Assembly (NCBI GenBank): GCA_031552535.1
Contig: JAVBMJ010000036.1
Span: 27,487-91,486, forward strand
DNA: 64,000 nucleotides
Direction: 5' to 3'
Source of the DNA: JAVBMJ01 sp031552535
Lineage (GTDB): Bacteria; Bacteroidota; Bacteroidia; Bacteroidales; Rikenellaceae
Of the stretch, positions 35,600-43,791 are shown piece by piece. Position 1 is the first letter of the stretch. Each line of letters begins with the position of its first letter. The position numbers were made by a program, and so were the translations under genes. The notes below the pieces were generated by a model. It was given only the letters and a program-made list of their open reading frames with translations, was not told where the DNA came from and made no database searches.

Positions 35600-35998
35600 G
35601 TTGTTGAATGTATCGGCGATTTGGGATGCCATTGTATCGAGGGCTTCCTGGATTTTTCCTCCGATCATCATTTTCATCATCATGTTTAGGTTGATGTGCA
35701 GGACGAGCCTCATTCGTGTATCTGCCGGGGTTACGGGCACGAGTTGCATCCAGAAGAAGAATTCGAACGGGGATGATTCGTCGCCGGTAATTTTTATTGT
35801 CCGGTCTTCTTCGCGTTCCACTATGCGCAGGCGGGCGGTTATCCCTTTTATTTTGAATGAGCAGGAGTCGCGGTCGGCGGTCCAATCCTCTACTTTATCC
35901 TGCAGGATAGGGGTGAAGTTAGAGAAATCGGAAAGGAGGCTGTATACCATCCCGGCTGGCCGGAGTATTTGCACCTGCCTGCTTTCGTACTGTTCCAT
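35582..35998 (-). CDS. SRPBCC (START-like) family protein
   Basis: A 138-residue protein, the normal length for a single SRPBCC domain. It starts MEQYESRQVQILRPAGMVYSLLSDFSNFTPILQDKV (ligand-cavity opening helix), then alternating strands (ARLRIVEREEDRTIKI, EFFFWMQLVPV, MRLVLHINLNMMMKMM) and a C-terminal helix GGKIQEALDTMASQIADTF. Such proteins bind hydrophobic ligands in a cytoplasmic pocket; the ligand is unknown. Its last codons are part of the inverted-repeat arm of element B. It lies 64 nt downstream of pyrE on the same strand. Confidence 0.82.
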   Translation of the reverse strand: MEQYESRQVQILRPAGMVYSLLSDFSNFTPILQDKVEDWTADRDSCSFKIKGITARLRIVEREEDRTIKITGDESSPFEFFFWMQLVPVTPADTRMRLVLHINLNMMMKMMIGGKIQEALDTMASQIADTFNNIPIPN

Positions 35999-36062
35999 TT
36001 GTGTAATATTTAATGTGGCTCATTTCCGTCCGCCCTGTAGGGCAGGGAAGAGAATTCCGCGG

Positions 36063-36716
36063 TTATTTATTCCAGTTTGCCGGATCTTTGCGCCACTGCG
36101 ACAGGGTGTCGAGTTGGCTCGATCCCACATATCCGTGTTTTATTGCGTAGTTTATCAGAGCGGTGTAGTTGCTCAGTGTGTCGAGGGCGACTCCTGCGCG
36201 GGCGAAATTTTCTTCTGCCACCGGGAATCCGTATGAGAATATAGCCACCATGCCCAACACGTTATATCCTGCCGCGCGTAGGGCTTCCACAGCTGCCAAG
36301 CTGCTGCCTCCGGTAGATATGAGGTCTTCCACCACGACGACCCTCGACCCCGGTTCGGCTTCACCCTCGACCTGATTGGTCAACCCGTGTGCCTTTGGGG
36401 CCGAGCGCACATAGATAAACGGCTTTACGAGCGTTTCAGCCACCAGCACGCCGTGGGCTATAGCGCCTGTGGCTACACCGGCAATGACCTGCACATCAGG
36501 ATATTTATGTGCGATTAACCGTGTAAGGGCATCGGCCACCTGTTTGCGGGCCCATGGGTGGGAAAGCACTTTGCGGTTGTCGCAATATATTGGGGAGCGC
36601 CATCCCGACGCCCATGTGAACGGATTTGCAGGTTTGAGTTTAATTGCATTAATTTGCAACAGTATTTCGGCTATCTGGTCGGCGGTCCGGATGGCGATCT
36701 GTTCATGGATATCCAT
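36063..36716 (-). CDS. pyrE: Orotate phosphoribosyltransferase
   Basis: The 217-residue protein has the PRPP-binding motif VVVVEDLISTGGSS (about residues 128-141), an upstream ASGWRSPIYCDNRKVLSHPWAR segment that binds orotate and PRPP, and VIAGVATGAIAHGVLVA. It makes orotidine 5'-phosphate from orotate and PRPP in pyrimidine synthesis. The start ATG at 36716 is only 5 nt from the start of the divergent Nudix gene, so each transcript must begin inside the other coding region. Confidence 0.95.
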   Translation of the reverse strand: MDIHEQIAIRTADQIAEILLQINAIKLKPANPFTWASGWRSPIYCDNRKVLSHPWARKQVADALTRLIAHKYPDVQVIAGVATGAIAHGVLVAETLVKPFIYVRSAPKAHGLTNQVEGEAEPGSRVVVVEDLISTGGSSLAAVEALRAAGYNVLGMVAIFSYGFPVAEENFARAGVALDTLSNYTALINYAIKHGYVGSSQLDTLSQWRKDPANWNK

Positions 36717-36721
36717 ATTCT

Positions 36722-37333
36722 ATGGCTTTTAACGTCTATTTTGAAGATAAAATCATTACCTTTACGGAACATTATCCGGCCCAGGCGGAGACCGGCACAG
36801 AGATTTTATGCTGTGATGCCTCCGATATGACAAAGGTGTTGCAAATTCTTGGAAATTGCAAGAACTTACACATAATATCTTCCGATCCTGCAGCGGCGTA
36901 CCGCATGTTTTGTGCTTTGTTTACCGGGGCAGAGGCTGCGGGAGGTGTCGTTGAAAACGACAGGGGCGAGATATTGATGATTTTCCGGAATGGGCGTTGG
37001 GACCTGCCCAAGGGACATTGCGAAGCTGGTGAAACGCTTGAAATGTGCGCGTTGCGCGAAGTTGAAGAGGAGTGCGGGATCGCTGGAGTAGAACAGGGGG
37101 GCTATCTTTGCCGTACGCAGCATATCTACATGTTGCGTGGTGGATGGATATTGAAAAATTGCCACTGGTGGCGGATGCGTTACGACGGAGATGGCGACCT
37201 TTTGCCGCAACACGAGGAGGGGATCGTCGATGCGCGCTGGATGGGCGGGGAAGCGTTGAGCGAGGCGGTTGGGACGAGTTTCGCTTCGATAAAAGAGGTG
37301 ATGCGGCAGTGGGAAGGCGTCAGCTTGCAGTGA
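36722..37333 (+). CDS. Nudix hydrolase
   Basis: A 203-residue protein. The first ~75 residues form a domain of unknown type (MAFNVYFEDKIITFTEHYPA). Then RGEILMIFRNGRWDLPKGH leads into the Nudix box GHCEAGETLEMCALREVEEECGI, which matches GX5EX7REUXEEXGU. It would hydrolyse a nucleoside diphosphate-linked compound; substrate unknown. It is divergent from pyrE with a 5-nt gap. The 182 nt after it hold a small hairpin (CCCGGTTTCC with GGAAACCGG around 37438-37474) before the S9 peptidase gene. Confidence 0.88.
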   Translation: MAFNVYFEDKIITFTEHYPAQAETGTEILCCDASDMTKVLQILGNCKNLHIISSDPAAAYRMFCALFTGAEAAGGVVENDRGEILMIFRNGRWDLPKGHCEAGETLEMCALREVEEECGIAGVEQGGYLCRTQHIYMLRGGWILKNCHWWRMRYDGDGDLLPQHEEGIVDARWMGGEALSEAVGTSFASIKEVMRQWEGVSLQ

Positions 37334-37515
37334 AACGACCGGCATTATGAAACCGGCTGGATATTTGCGCCCCTATTGGAAGTTAAGAGCAAAACAAAAC
37401 ATTCGCCTTTTAGGTATCGAACCGTATTCAGGGGCTTGCCCGGTTTCCATCAGGGGAGGCAGCCGGGGAAACCGGTTGTGAACCGGCTTATAATTACTAC
37501 TAATTGCAAAACAAT

Positions 37516-39609
37516 ATGAAAAGAAAATTATTGCCGCTCGTGGCACTGGGTGTGGCAGTGCTGTCGGGATGCGGTAAAACTGAAAAAACAATGGTACGGA
37601 TACAAAATGAGCTTACGCCCGAAGAGGTTGCGGCGGGAGTCTTCACGCCCGAGGTGATGTGGAAAATGGAGAGGATAGCCTCGTCGTCGGTATCTCCCGA
37701 TGGTTCGAAGGTGGTGTATGCCTCCACATCTTATGTTATGGACGACAATAAGGGTTTCACCACGCTGTGGCTTGCGGGCGAAGGAGGGTCGGGTCCCATA
37801 CAACTCACGGGAGCGGATGTCAACAGCAGCGATCCGTCGTGGGACGCTTCAGGCGAGTCGATATATTTCCTTTCCGACCGTTCGGGTTCGGGGCAGTTGT
37901 GGAGGATAGGAGCCGGAGGCGGCCAGGCGGTGCAGGTGACCGATGTGGAGGAAGGGATCGATGGATACGGGGTGTCGCCCAAAGGGAACTACCTGTTCTA
38001 TGTTCAGCGCGTTAAGGTCACAAAGTTCAAGTCGGCCGATATATTCACCGACATGGACAAGTCGGCGGCCATGATCTACGACGATCTGATGGCGCGCCAT
38101 TGGGAGTATTGGGACGATGGCAGTTACCTTCATATTTTCGTAGCACCTATGGCCGGTGGCAAGGCCGGCGAGGGGATCGACATCATGGAGGGCGAGCCGT
38201 GGGATGCTCCGCTGGCTCCATACTTCGATTGTGCCGAGATCGCATGGAACAACTCAGGGTCGGCGCTGGCCTACACCTGCAAGAAGATGACGGGCCGCGA
38301 CTATGCCGTGAGTACCAACTCCGATATCTACATCTACGATCCGGCCAACCACACCACCCAGAATGTGACGGCAGGCATGAAAGGCTACGACAAATATCCT
38401 GTCTTTTCGCCCGATGATACCCGCCTGGCCTTCATCTCGATGGAGCGCGACGGCAACGAGTCTGACAAAGAGCGGTTGATGGTGGCAAATCTGCTTACGG
38501 GCGACATGAAGTACCTTACCGAAGGGTTCGACTACAATGCGTCGAATGCGGTGTGGGATGGTGGCGAGACGGTATGGTTCCTCTCTCCTATCGAGGCGAC
38601 GCACCAGTTGTGCAGGGTGAAGATCGGCGGCGATGTGGAGGTTGTCACAGCGGGCGACCACGACATCAACCGTTTTACGAAGTCGGGCGACCGCATAGTG
38701 GCCGAGGTGACGAAGATCACGATGGCCACTGAACTATTTTCCATAGGTCACGACGGCGGGATGGAACAGCTGTCGAACGTCAACGGGCGCATTTACGACA
38801 ATATAGCGATGAGTGCGGTGCAGAAACGCTGGGTTACGACCACCGACGGCAAACAGATGTTGGTGTGGGTTGTGTTGCCTCCCGGCTTCGACCCTTCGAA
38901 GAAATATCCGGCACTGCTCTACTGTCAGGGTGGGCCGCAGAGTGTGGTTAGCCAGTTCTGGAGTTACAGGTGGAACTTCCAGTTGATGGCCTCGCAGGGC
39001 TATATCGTGGTGGCTCCGAACCGGCGGGGCCTGCCGTCGTTCGGGCAGGAGTGGCTCGACCAGATATCGGGCGACTACAGCGGGCAGAACATACGCGACT
39101 ACCTGAGCGCCATCGACAATGTGTCGCAGGAGCCGTGGGTCGACCGCGAGCGCCTTGGATGCGTCGGGGCGAGCTACGGCGGTTATTCGGTGTTCTATCT
39201 GGCCGGACATCATGAAAAACGCTTCAAGGCGTTCATATCCCATTGCGGCATATTTAACCTTGAAAGCATGTATGGTTCTACCGAGGAGTTATGGTTCGTC
39301 AATAACGACCTCGGCGGGCCGTATTGGAGCGACAATCCCGTGGCGAAACATTCTTATGAAAACTCGCCGCACCGTTCGGTGGCCCGCTGGGATACACCGA
39401 TATTGATCGTCACCGGCATGAAAGACTACCGCATCCCATACACCCAGAGCCTCGAAGCCTTCACCGCGGCACGGCAGGTAGGGGTCCCTGCCCGTCTTGT
39501 GGCGTTCGAAAACGAAGCGCATCAGGTATTCAAACCCCAGAACTCGATGGTGTGGAACCGCGAATTCTTCGGATGGCTCGATAAATACCTGAATCAGGGC
39601 AGGCCGTAG
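37516..39609 (+). CDS. S9-family (prolyl oligopeptidase-type) serine peptidase, lipoprotein
   Basis: Starting at ATG 37516, the 697-residue protein has a lipoprotein signal (MKRKLLPLVALGVAVLSGC). Residues about 50-420 are beta-propeller repeats (VSPDGSKVVYAS, FLSDRSGSGQLWR, FSPDDTRLAFIS). The C-terminal alpha/beta hydrolase domain holds PALLYCQGGPQSV, the nucleophile GASYGGYSVF (Ser ~553), VTGMKDYRIPYTQS (Asp ~637) and FENEAHQVF (His ~669), a complete catalytic triad. It is a periplasmic dipeptidyl- or acylaminoacyl-peptidase. A 22-bp hairpin follows and separates it from the convergent FadR-type gene. Confidence 0.92.
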   Translation: MKRKLLPLVALGVAVLSGCGKTEKTMVRIQNELTPEEVAAGVFTPEVMWKMERIASSSVSPDGSKVVYASTSYVMDDNKGFTTLWLAGEGGSGPIQLTGADVNSSDPSWDASGESIYFLSDRSGSGQLWRIGAGGGQAVQVTDVEEGIDGYGVSPKGNYLFYVQRVKVTKFKSADIFTDMDKSAAMIYDDLMARHWEYWDDGSYLHIFVAPMAGGKAGEGIDIMEGEPWDAPLAPYFDCAEIAWNNSGSALAYTCKKMTGRDYAVSTNSDIYIYDPANHTTQNVTAGMKGYDKYPVFSPDDTRLAFISMERDGNESDKERLMVANLLTGDMKYLTEGFDYNASNAVWDGGETVWFLSPIEATHQLCRVKIGGDVEVVTAGDHDINRFTKSGDRIVAEVTKITMATELFSIGHDGGMEQLSNVNGRIYDNIAMSAVQKRWVTTTDGKQMLVWVVLPPGFDPSKKYPALLYCQGGPQSVVSQFWSYRWNFQLMASQGYIVVAPNRRGLPSFGQEWLDQISGDYSGQNIRDYLSAIDNVSQEPWVDRERLGCVGASYGGYSVFYLAGHHEKRFKAFISHCGIFNLESMYGSTEELWFVNNDLGGPYWSDNPVAKHSYENSPHRSVARWDTPILIVTGMKDYRIPYTQSLEAFTAARQVGVPARLVAFENEAHQVFKPQNSMVWNREFFGWLDKYLNQGRP

Positions 39610-39700
39610 ACGGCGGGCCGGGCAATATCACATCCGGATAGCGGCACGGTTACATCATATTAAATCGGATCGATGTAAAAATAGGTTTGTAAGTCACGCG

Positions 39701-39750
39701 AATTAAGAGCCTGTTAATTTTTCATAGAAAAAATTAACAGGCTCTTAATT
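39701..39750. terminator. Bidirectional terminator between convergent genes
   Basis: A perfect 22-bp stem (39701-39722 with 39729-39750), 6-nt loop, with A/T-rich outer ends on both sides. It lies between the S9 peptidase (plus) and the FadR-type regulator (minus). Confidence 0.8.
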
Positions 39751-39778
39751 CACAAATAACACCCGTTCCGCGCAGAAT

Positions 39779-40501
39779 CTATTCAAACGAATAGTGCGAA
39801 CTGTTGTTGATATCGCGTGAGAAACGCAGCAGATTCTCGAGGTGTTTGCCCATTATCACTTCAGCTTTGGCCGGGGCCTGTATGCGTATGGCCTCTATCA
39901 TGCCGTTATGCTCGTCTATCACAGCCATATCAGGATCTTCACATACCCTGTGTTTATTGTAATAGCGCATGATATCGGGCGTGATGATCAGCAACAACGA
40001 CTTGAGCACCGGATTGTGGCTGCCCTGCGCTATGGTACGGTGAAAAATGAAGTCTTTCTCTACACGTTGCGAATCGCCGAAATGGGCCAAAAAATCGTTG
40101 TGCGCATCAATAATCGCCTTAAGGTCACCTTCGGTCCGGTTCAGGCAGCACAACCTTATGGCGTGCTTCTCCAACAAAACACGGGTATCGACCAACGACA
40201 TGAAGTCGTAGGCGTCGATCTTCAGCACATCCGATATAAGGCTCTCCAGAGCCTGTATCTGCAACCCGGCAATGACCGATCCGCTCTGCGGAAAGGTGCG
40301 CACTATGCCGTAAAATTCCAATTTCTGCAATGCAGTCCTCACATGGGCCCGTCCCACTCCGAATATCTCGGCAAGTTTGCGCTCGGCCGGGAGTTTCGAC
40401 CCCGGTTGCAATTCTCCCGAGTGCAGCAGATCTTTTATCTTGCGGATCACCTCCTCGGCAGGTTCATTCCGGGAAATATGTTGTTCTGAGTTAGAGTTCA
40501 T
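39779..40501 (-). CDS. GntR-family transcriptional regulator (FadR/FCD subgroup)
   Basis: The start at 40501 (MNSNSEQHISRNEPAEEVIRKI) gives 240 residues. The winged helix is seen as LHSGELQPGSKLPAERKLAEIFGVGRAHVRTALQKLEFYGIVRTFPQSGSVIAG in parts (about residues 22-75). The helical FCD domain follows with LVDTRVLLEKHAIRLCC, DFIFHRTIAQGSHNPVL and a C-terminal MGKHLENLLRFS; its D/H residues usually bind metal and an acid effector. FadR-type regulators often control uronate or sugar-acid genes, so the divergent alginate-lyase-superfamily gene is a reasonable target. Confidence 0.88.
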   Translation of the reverse strand: MNSNSEQHISRNEPAEEVIRKIKDLLHSGELQPGSKLPAERKLAEIFGVGRAHVRTALQKLEFYGIVRTFPQSGSVIAGLQIQALESLISDVLKIDAYDFMSLVDTRVLLEKHAIRLCCLNRTEGDLKAIIDAHNDFLAHFGDSQRVEKDFIFHRTIAQGSHNPVLKSLLLIITPDIMRYYNKHRVCEDPDMAVIDEHNGMIEAIRIQAPAKAEVIMGKHLENLLRFSRDINNSSHYSFE

Positions 40502-40546
40502 AATAGAATAAGTCCATATTTTGCGCACCACAAATTTATAAAATAT

Positions 40547-40715
40547 TTAGAGTTTGTCCAGAGATTTTTCTCAAAAAGAATTATGGGTCAGTTTTGAGAA
40601 GATTTTTAAGTGCCCGACAAGGCGCATAGCGGGCTCTGTGTAATGCGAAGGGCGCTTAAAATGCGCTCAAAAATACCATAATTACTTTGATGAAAAATTC
40701 CTGGACAAACTCTTA
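40547..40715. repeat. MITE-like palindrome with TTAGAGTTTGTCCA ends
   Basis: TTAGAGTTTGTCCA (40547-40560) and TGGACAAACTCTTA (40702-40715) are inverted repeats (13 of 14). Symmetry continues inward (ATTTTTCTCAAA / TTTGATGAAAAAT and GAATTATGG / CCATAATTA). No ORF inside. It abuts the next repeat at TTA (40713-40715). Confidence 0.65.
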
Positions 40716-40903
40716 GAAACTATTTAAATGAATATAAACTCTACTGTCTAAGAATATTACCGAAATTATTTTACATCTGTTTGTCGATGATTTTTTGCGG
40801 AGGAATGAGGCGAATAGCGGCTCCTATTTAACGAATGCCTCCGCGAAAAAGCGTAGCAAACAGCAGGAAAAGAACGAAAGAAATATTTTTAAACAGTTTC
40901 TTA
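40713..40903. repeat. MITE-like palindromic repeat, family TAAGAAACTGTTT, copy 2
   Basis: Ends TTAGAAACTATTT (40713-40725) and AAACAGTTTCTTA (40891-40903) are inverted repeats (11 of 13). An inner GCGGAGG/CCTCCGC pair and the core GATGAGGCGAATAGCGGC-like segment (about 40805-40823) are shared with copy 1 at 18748-18901. With the preceding palindrome it fills most of the gap 40502-40961. Confidence 0.65.
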
Positions 40904-40961
40904 TATAAATATCCGGATTGCTAAAAAATGATTACCTTCGGAAAGTAATATTCTGTGAAAT

Positions 40962-42170
40962 ATGAAAAAAAAGATTGTTGCCACATTGCCGGCACTCATA
41001 ATGGCGGCGGGATCATTGTTTGCACAGCCGCAGACCTGGCTGTGGGACGGGGCGCAACTGGTGCGTGCGAAACATCTGGCAGACAATGGGGATCCCGTGA
41101 TTAAGGACGCCCGCGACCGGTTGCTTGCCGACGCCGGCAAGTGGCTATTGCAGCCCGATCCATCGGTCACCGACAAAGGGGTCACACCCCCGAGCGGCGA
41201 CAAGCACGATTATATCAGCATGGGGCGCTACTGGTGGCCCGACCCGTCGAAGCCCGACGGACTGCCATATATCCGTAAAGACGGATACTCCAATCCCGAA
41301 CTCTCGAAATACGACCGTGAGCGGCTCGGGGCGTTGGGCAACGGCGTGACAACGCTCACCCTGGCGTGGTACTTCAGCGGCAGGGACGAATTCGCCCGCA
41401 AGGCCGCTTCGATGATCGACACGTGGTTCGTAAATCCCAAAACGAGGATGAATCCACACATGAACTATGGCCAGATAGTGCCGGGACGCAACAACAATAT
41501 GGGCCGTGGCGAGGGCCTGCTCGACGGATATAGTTTTGTGGGAGTGGTCGATGCGTTCATAGTGCTCGAAGAGTCGGGATTCCTGTCGAAAAAACAGCGG
41601 GCCTGCGTACGTAAATGGTTTTCGGATTATGTCGGTTGGATGACCTCCTCGCCCATAGCCAAAGACGAGGACGAAGCGAAGAACAACCACGCCGTGGCCT
41701 TCGACGTGCAACTGGCCGTTTATGCCGCATTTACCGGCAACGACCCGATAGCGGCGAGAGTGGCGGGCGATTTCGCTACGCGACGGTTGTTCACGCAGAT
41801 CGAACCCGACGGCCGCCAGCCGTTGGAACTGGCCCGCACTACGGCCTTCGGCTATTCAGTATTCAATCTCGGCCATATGATCGACATGTGTTTTATGGCG
41901 CGCAAACTGGGAGTCGACCTCATGGCGGCCACCGGCAGCGACGGACGCAGCATTGCAGGGGCTATAAATTACCTCGCCGGATTCCTGGGCAAGCCCGCGT
42001 CGGAATTTCCATACAAGCAGATACGCGACTGGGATAAGGTGCAGCAATCGCTCGTGAAGGAGATCTTTAGAGCTTATGTCGTTTCGGGCGACGAATCGTA
42101 CCTCACCACCTTCGAACGCTACCGCCCTGCCATATTGCCGCCGGAGTTCACATTGCTGTATATGCGATGA
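40962..42170 (+). CDS. Alginate lyase superfamily protein (PL5/PL38-like), secreted
   Basis: A 402-residue protein with a signal peptide (MKKKIVATLPALIMAAGSLFA). The (alpha/alpha) toroid fold is suggested by repeated helices and by the signature segments YWWPDPSKPDGLPYIRKDG, NNMGRGEGLLDGYSF, KNNHAVAFDVQL (about residues 240-250; the Asn-His pair is catalytic in this superfamily) and LARTTAFGYSVFNL (catalytic Tyr region). It would cleave a uronic-acid polysaccharide by beta-elimination in the periplasm or outside; alginate, glucuronan or a related glycan cannot be chosen from sequence alone. It is divergent from a FadR-type regulator, with two palindromic repeats between. Confidence 0.8.
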   Translation: MKKKIVATLPALIMAAGSLFAQPQTWLWDGAQLVRAKHLADNGDPVIKDARDRLLADAGKWLLQPDPSVTDKGVTPPSGDKHDYISMGRYWWPDPSKPDGLPYIRKDGYSNPELSKYDRERLGALGNGVTTLTLAWYFSGRDEFARKAASMIDTWFVNPKTRMNPHMNYGQIVPGRNNNMGRGEGLLDGYSFVGVVDAFIVLEESGFLSKKQRACVRKWFSDYVGWMTSSPIAKDEDEAKNNHAVAFDVQLAVYAAFTGNDPIAARVAGDFATRRLFTQIEPDGRQPLELARTTAFGYSVFNLGHMIDMCFMARKLGVDLMAATGSDGRSIAGAINYLAGFLGKPASEFPYKQIRDWDKVQQSLVKEIFRAYVVSGDESYLTTFERYRPAILPPEFTLLYMR

Positions 42171-42224
42171 GAATCTGTCTAAATATATAATGCATAGGAG
42201 GCGGGAAATTCACACGGATTTAAG

Positions 42225-42232
42225 TACCTTTG
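42225..42232 (+). promoter_or_regulatory. -7 box TACCTTTG before the DEAD-box helicase
   Basis: An exact TAnnTTTG match 25 nt before the ATG at 42257; no clear -33 box at the right distance. Confidence 0.45.
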
Positions 42233-42256
42233 CGTCGATTTTAAGGTATCTGCAAG

Positions 42257-43624
42257 ATGAGGTTTGATGAAGCCGGCCTGGCTGAAGAGGTTATGCAGGG
42301 GATCGAGACGATGAATTATCGCGAAATGACCCCCGTTCAGGAACAAACAATACCGGTTATACTTTCGGGTCGCGACCTGATAGGCTGCGCCCAAACCGGA
42401 ACGGGCAAGACGGCGGCTTATGTGTTGCCGTTGCTCGACAAGTTACAACGCGAAGGCAACCCGCACAATGTCGTAAGGTCGATGGTGATAGTGCCCACGC
42501 GCGAACTGGCGCAACAGATCGACGTGCAGTTGCAGGGTTTCTCATACTTCATGCCGGTGTCTACGTCGGTGGTGCACGGCAGTGGCGACGGCATAGAGTG
42601 GAGTCGCCAGAAGCAGGGAATGGTGATGGGGGCCGACATTATCGTCGCAACGCCTGGGCGGTTGCTGGCCCATATGGAATACAGCAATATCGACCTGTCG
42701 CATGTGGAATATTTCGTGTTGGACGAAGCCGACCGGATGCTCGACATGGGCTTCCAGGACGATATAATGAAGATAATCTCGCGCCTTCCGGAAAGCAGGC
42801 AGACGATCATGTTTTCGGCGACGCTGCCACCCAAAATACGCGACCTGGCCCGCAAGGTCCTGCACGATCCGGCCGAAGTGACCATTGCCGTATCGAAACC
42901 CAACGAGGCGATAGATCAGCGGGCCTATATCTGTTATGAGCGCCAGAAGACAGAACTCGTGCGCGAACTGTTTTCAAAACCTACGGGCAGCAAAACGATT
43001 ATATTCGCCTCGTCAAAACTGAAAGTCAAGGAGTTGGCCTTTACACTCAAACGTATGAAACTCAATGTGGCGGCCATGCACTCCGATCTGGAGCAGGCAC
43101 GCCGCGAGGAGGTGATGCTCGACTTCAAGAACGGCAAGATAGACCTTTTGGTTGCTACGGACATCGTCTCGCGCGGGATCGACATAGAAGATATAGGCAC
43201 GGTGGTCAACTTCGACGTGCCGCGCGATGCCGAGGACTACATCCACCGAATAGGCCGCACGGCGAGGGCCAGTGCCGAAGGGACAGCGATAACGCTCGTG
43301 AGCGAAAAGGACCAGGGGAGTTTCCATAAGATCGAACAGTTTCTCGGGCGCGAGGTACCAAAATGCCCGTTACCGGAGAGTCTCGGGGCAAGCCCCGAAT
43401 ACAATCCTTCGGCCAACCGGGGATTCGGACGCGATCAGCGCAGGGGAGGGCACGGCGGCAGACGCCAGGCAAAATCCACCGCCGGCATACAAAACAACGC
43501 CGCAAGTTCCGCAACACCTGCTGCAGGCAATCTGTCTGACGGGAACGCCGCTCCGGCCAAAAAACGCAAAGGCGGACGTTACTTCAACAGGTCTAAAAAG
43601 AACAATACTCCCGCAGGGCAGTGA
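42257..43624 (+). CDS. DEAD-box RNA helicase (RhlE-like)
   Basis: A 455-residue helicase with all core motifs in order: the Q motif (EMTPVQEQTIPVILSGRDLIG), AQTGTGKTAAY, PTRELAQQ, TPGRLL, DEADRMLDMGF, SATLPP, then IIFASSKLKVKEL, VATDIVSRGIDIEDIGTVVNFD and HRIGRTARA. The C-terminal ~85 residues are basic and low-complexity (RDQRRGGHGGRRQAK, KKRKGGRYFNRSKKN), as in RhlE-type proteins that bind RNA. A cytoplasmic RNA-remodelling role, such as ribosome assembly or RNA decay, is likely. Confidence 0.93.
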   Translation: MRFDEAGLAEEVMQGIETMNYREMTPVQEQTIPVILSGRDLIGCAQTGTGKTAAYVLPLLDKLQREGNPHNVVRSMVIVPTRELAQQIDVQLQGFSYFMPVSTSVVHGSGDGIEWSRQKQGMVMGADIIVATPGRLLAHMEYSNIDLSHVEYFVLDEADRMLDMGFQDDIMKIISRLPESRQTIMFSATLPPKIRDLARKVLHDPAEVTIAVSKPNEAIDQRAYICYERQKTELVRELFSKPTGSKTIIFASSKLKVKELAFTLKRMKLNVAAMHSDLEQARREEVMLDFKNGKIDLLVATDIVSRGIDIEDIGTVVNFDVPRDAEDYIHRIGRTARASAEGTAITLVSEKDQGSFHKIEQFLGREVPKCPLPESLGASPEYNPSANRGFGRDQRRGGHGGRRQAKSTAGIQNNAASSATPAAGNLSDGNAAPAKKRKGGRYFNRSKKNNTPAGQ

Positions 43625-43717
43625 CGGAACTGCAAGATGCAGGAACATAAATAATCACGGTAAAGCGGCGGATACGGCACACCGCAGGGATGAGACAAGG
43701 GGGATGGAGTGCATCTG

Positions 43718-43766
43718 AAAATTATTCCGGCCGGGGGAAGTGATTTCCCCCGGCCGGAATAATTTT
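43718..43766. terminator. Bidirectional terminator between the helicase and the starch locus
   Basis: A perfect 22-bp stem (43718-43739 with 43745-43766), 5-nt loop, GC-rich in the middle with A/T runs on both outer ends. It serves both the helicase gene (plus) and the ten-gene starch operon (minus). Confidence 0.85.
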
Positions 43767-43791
43767 ACGCATTAAACATGAAATAGGATCC

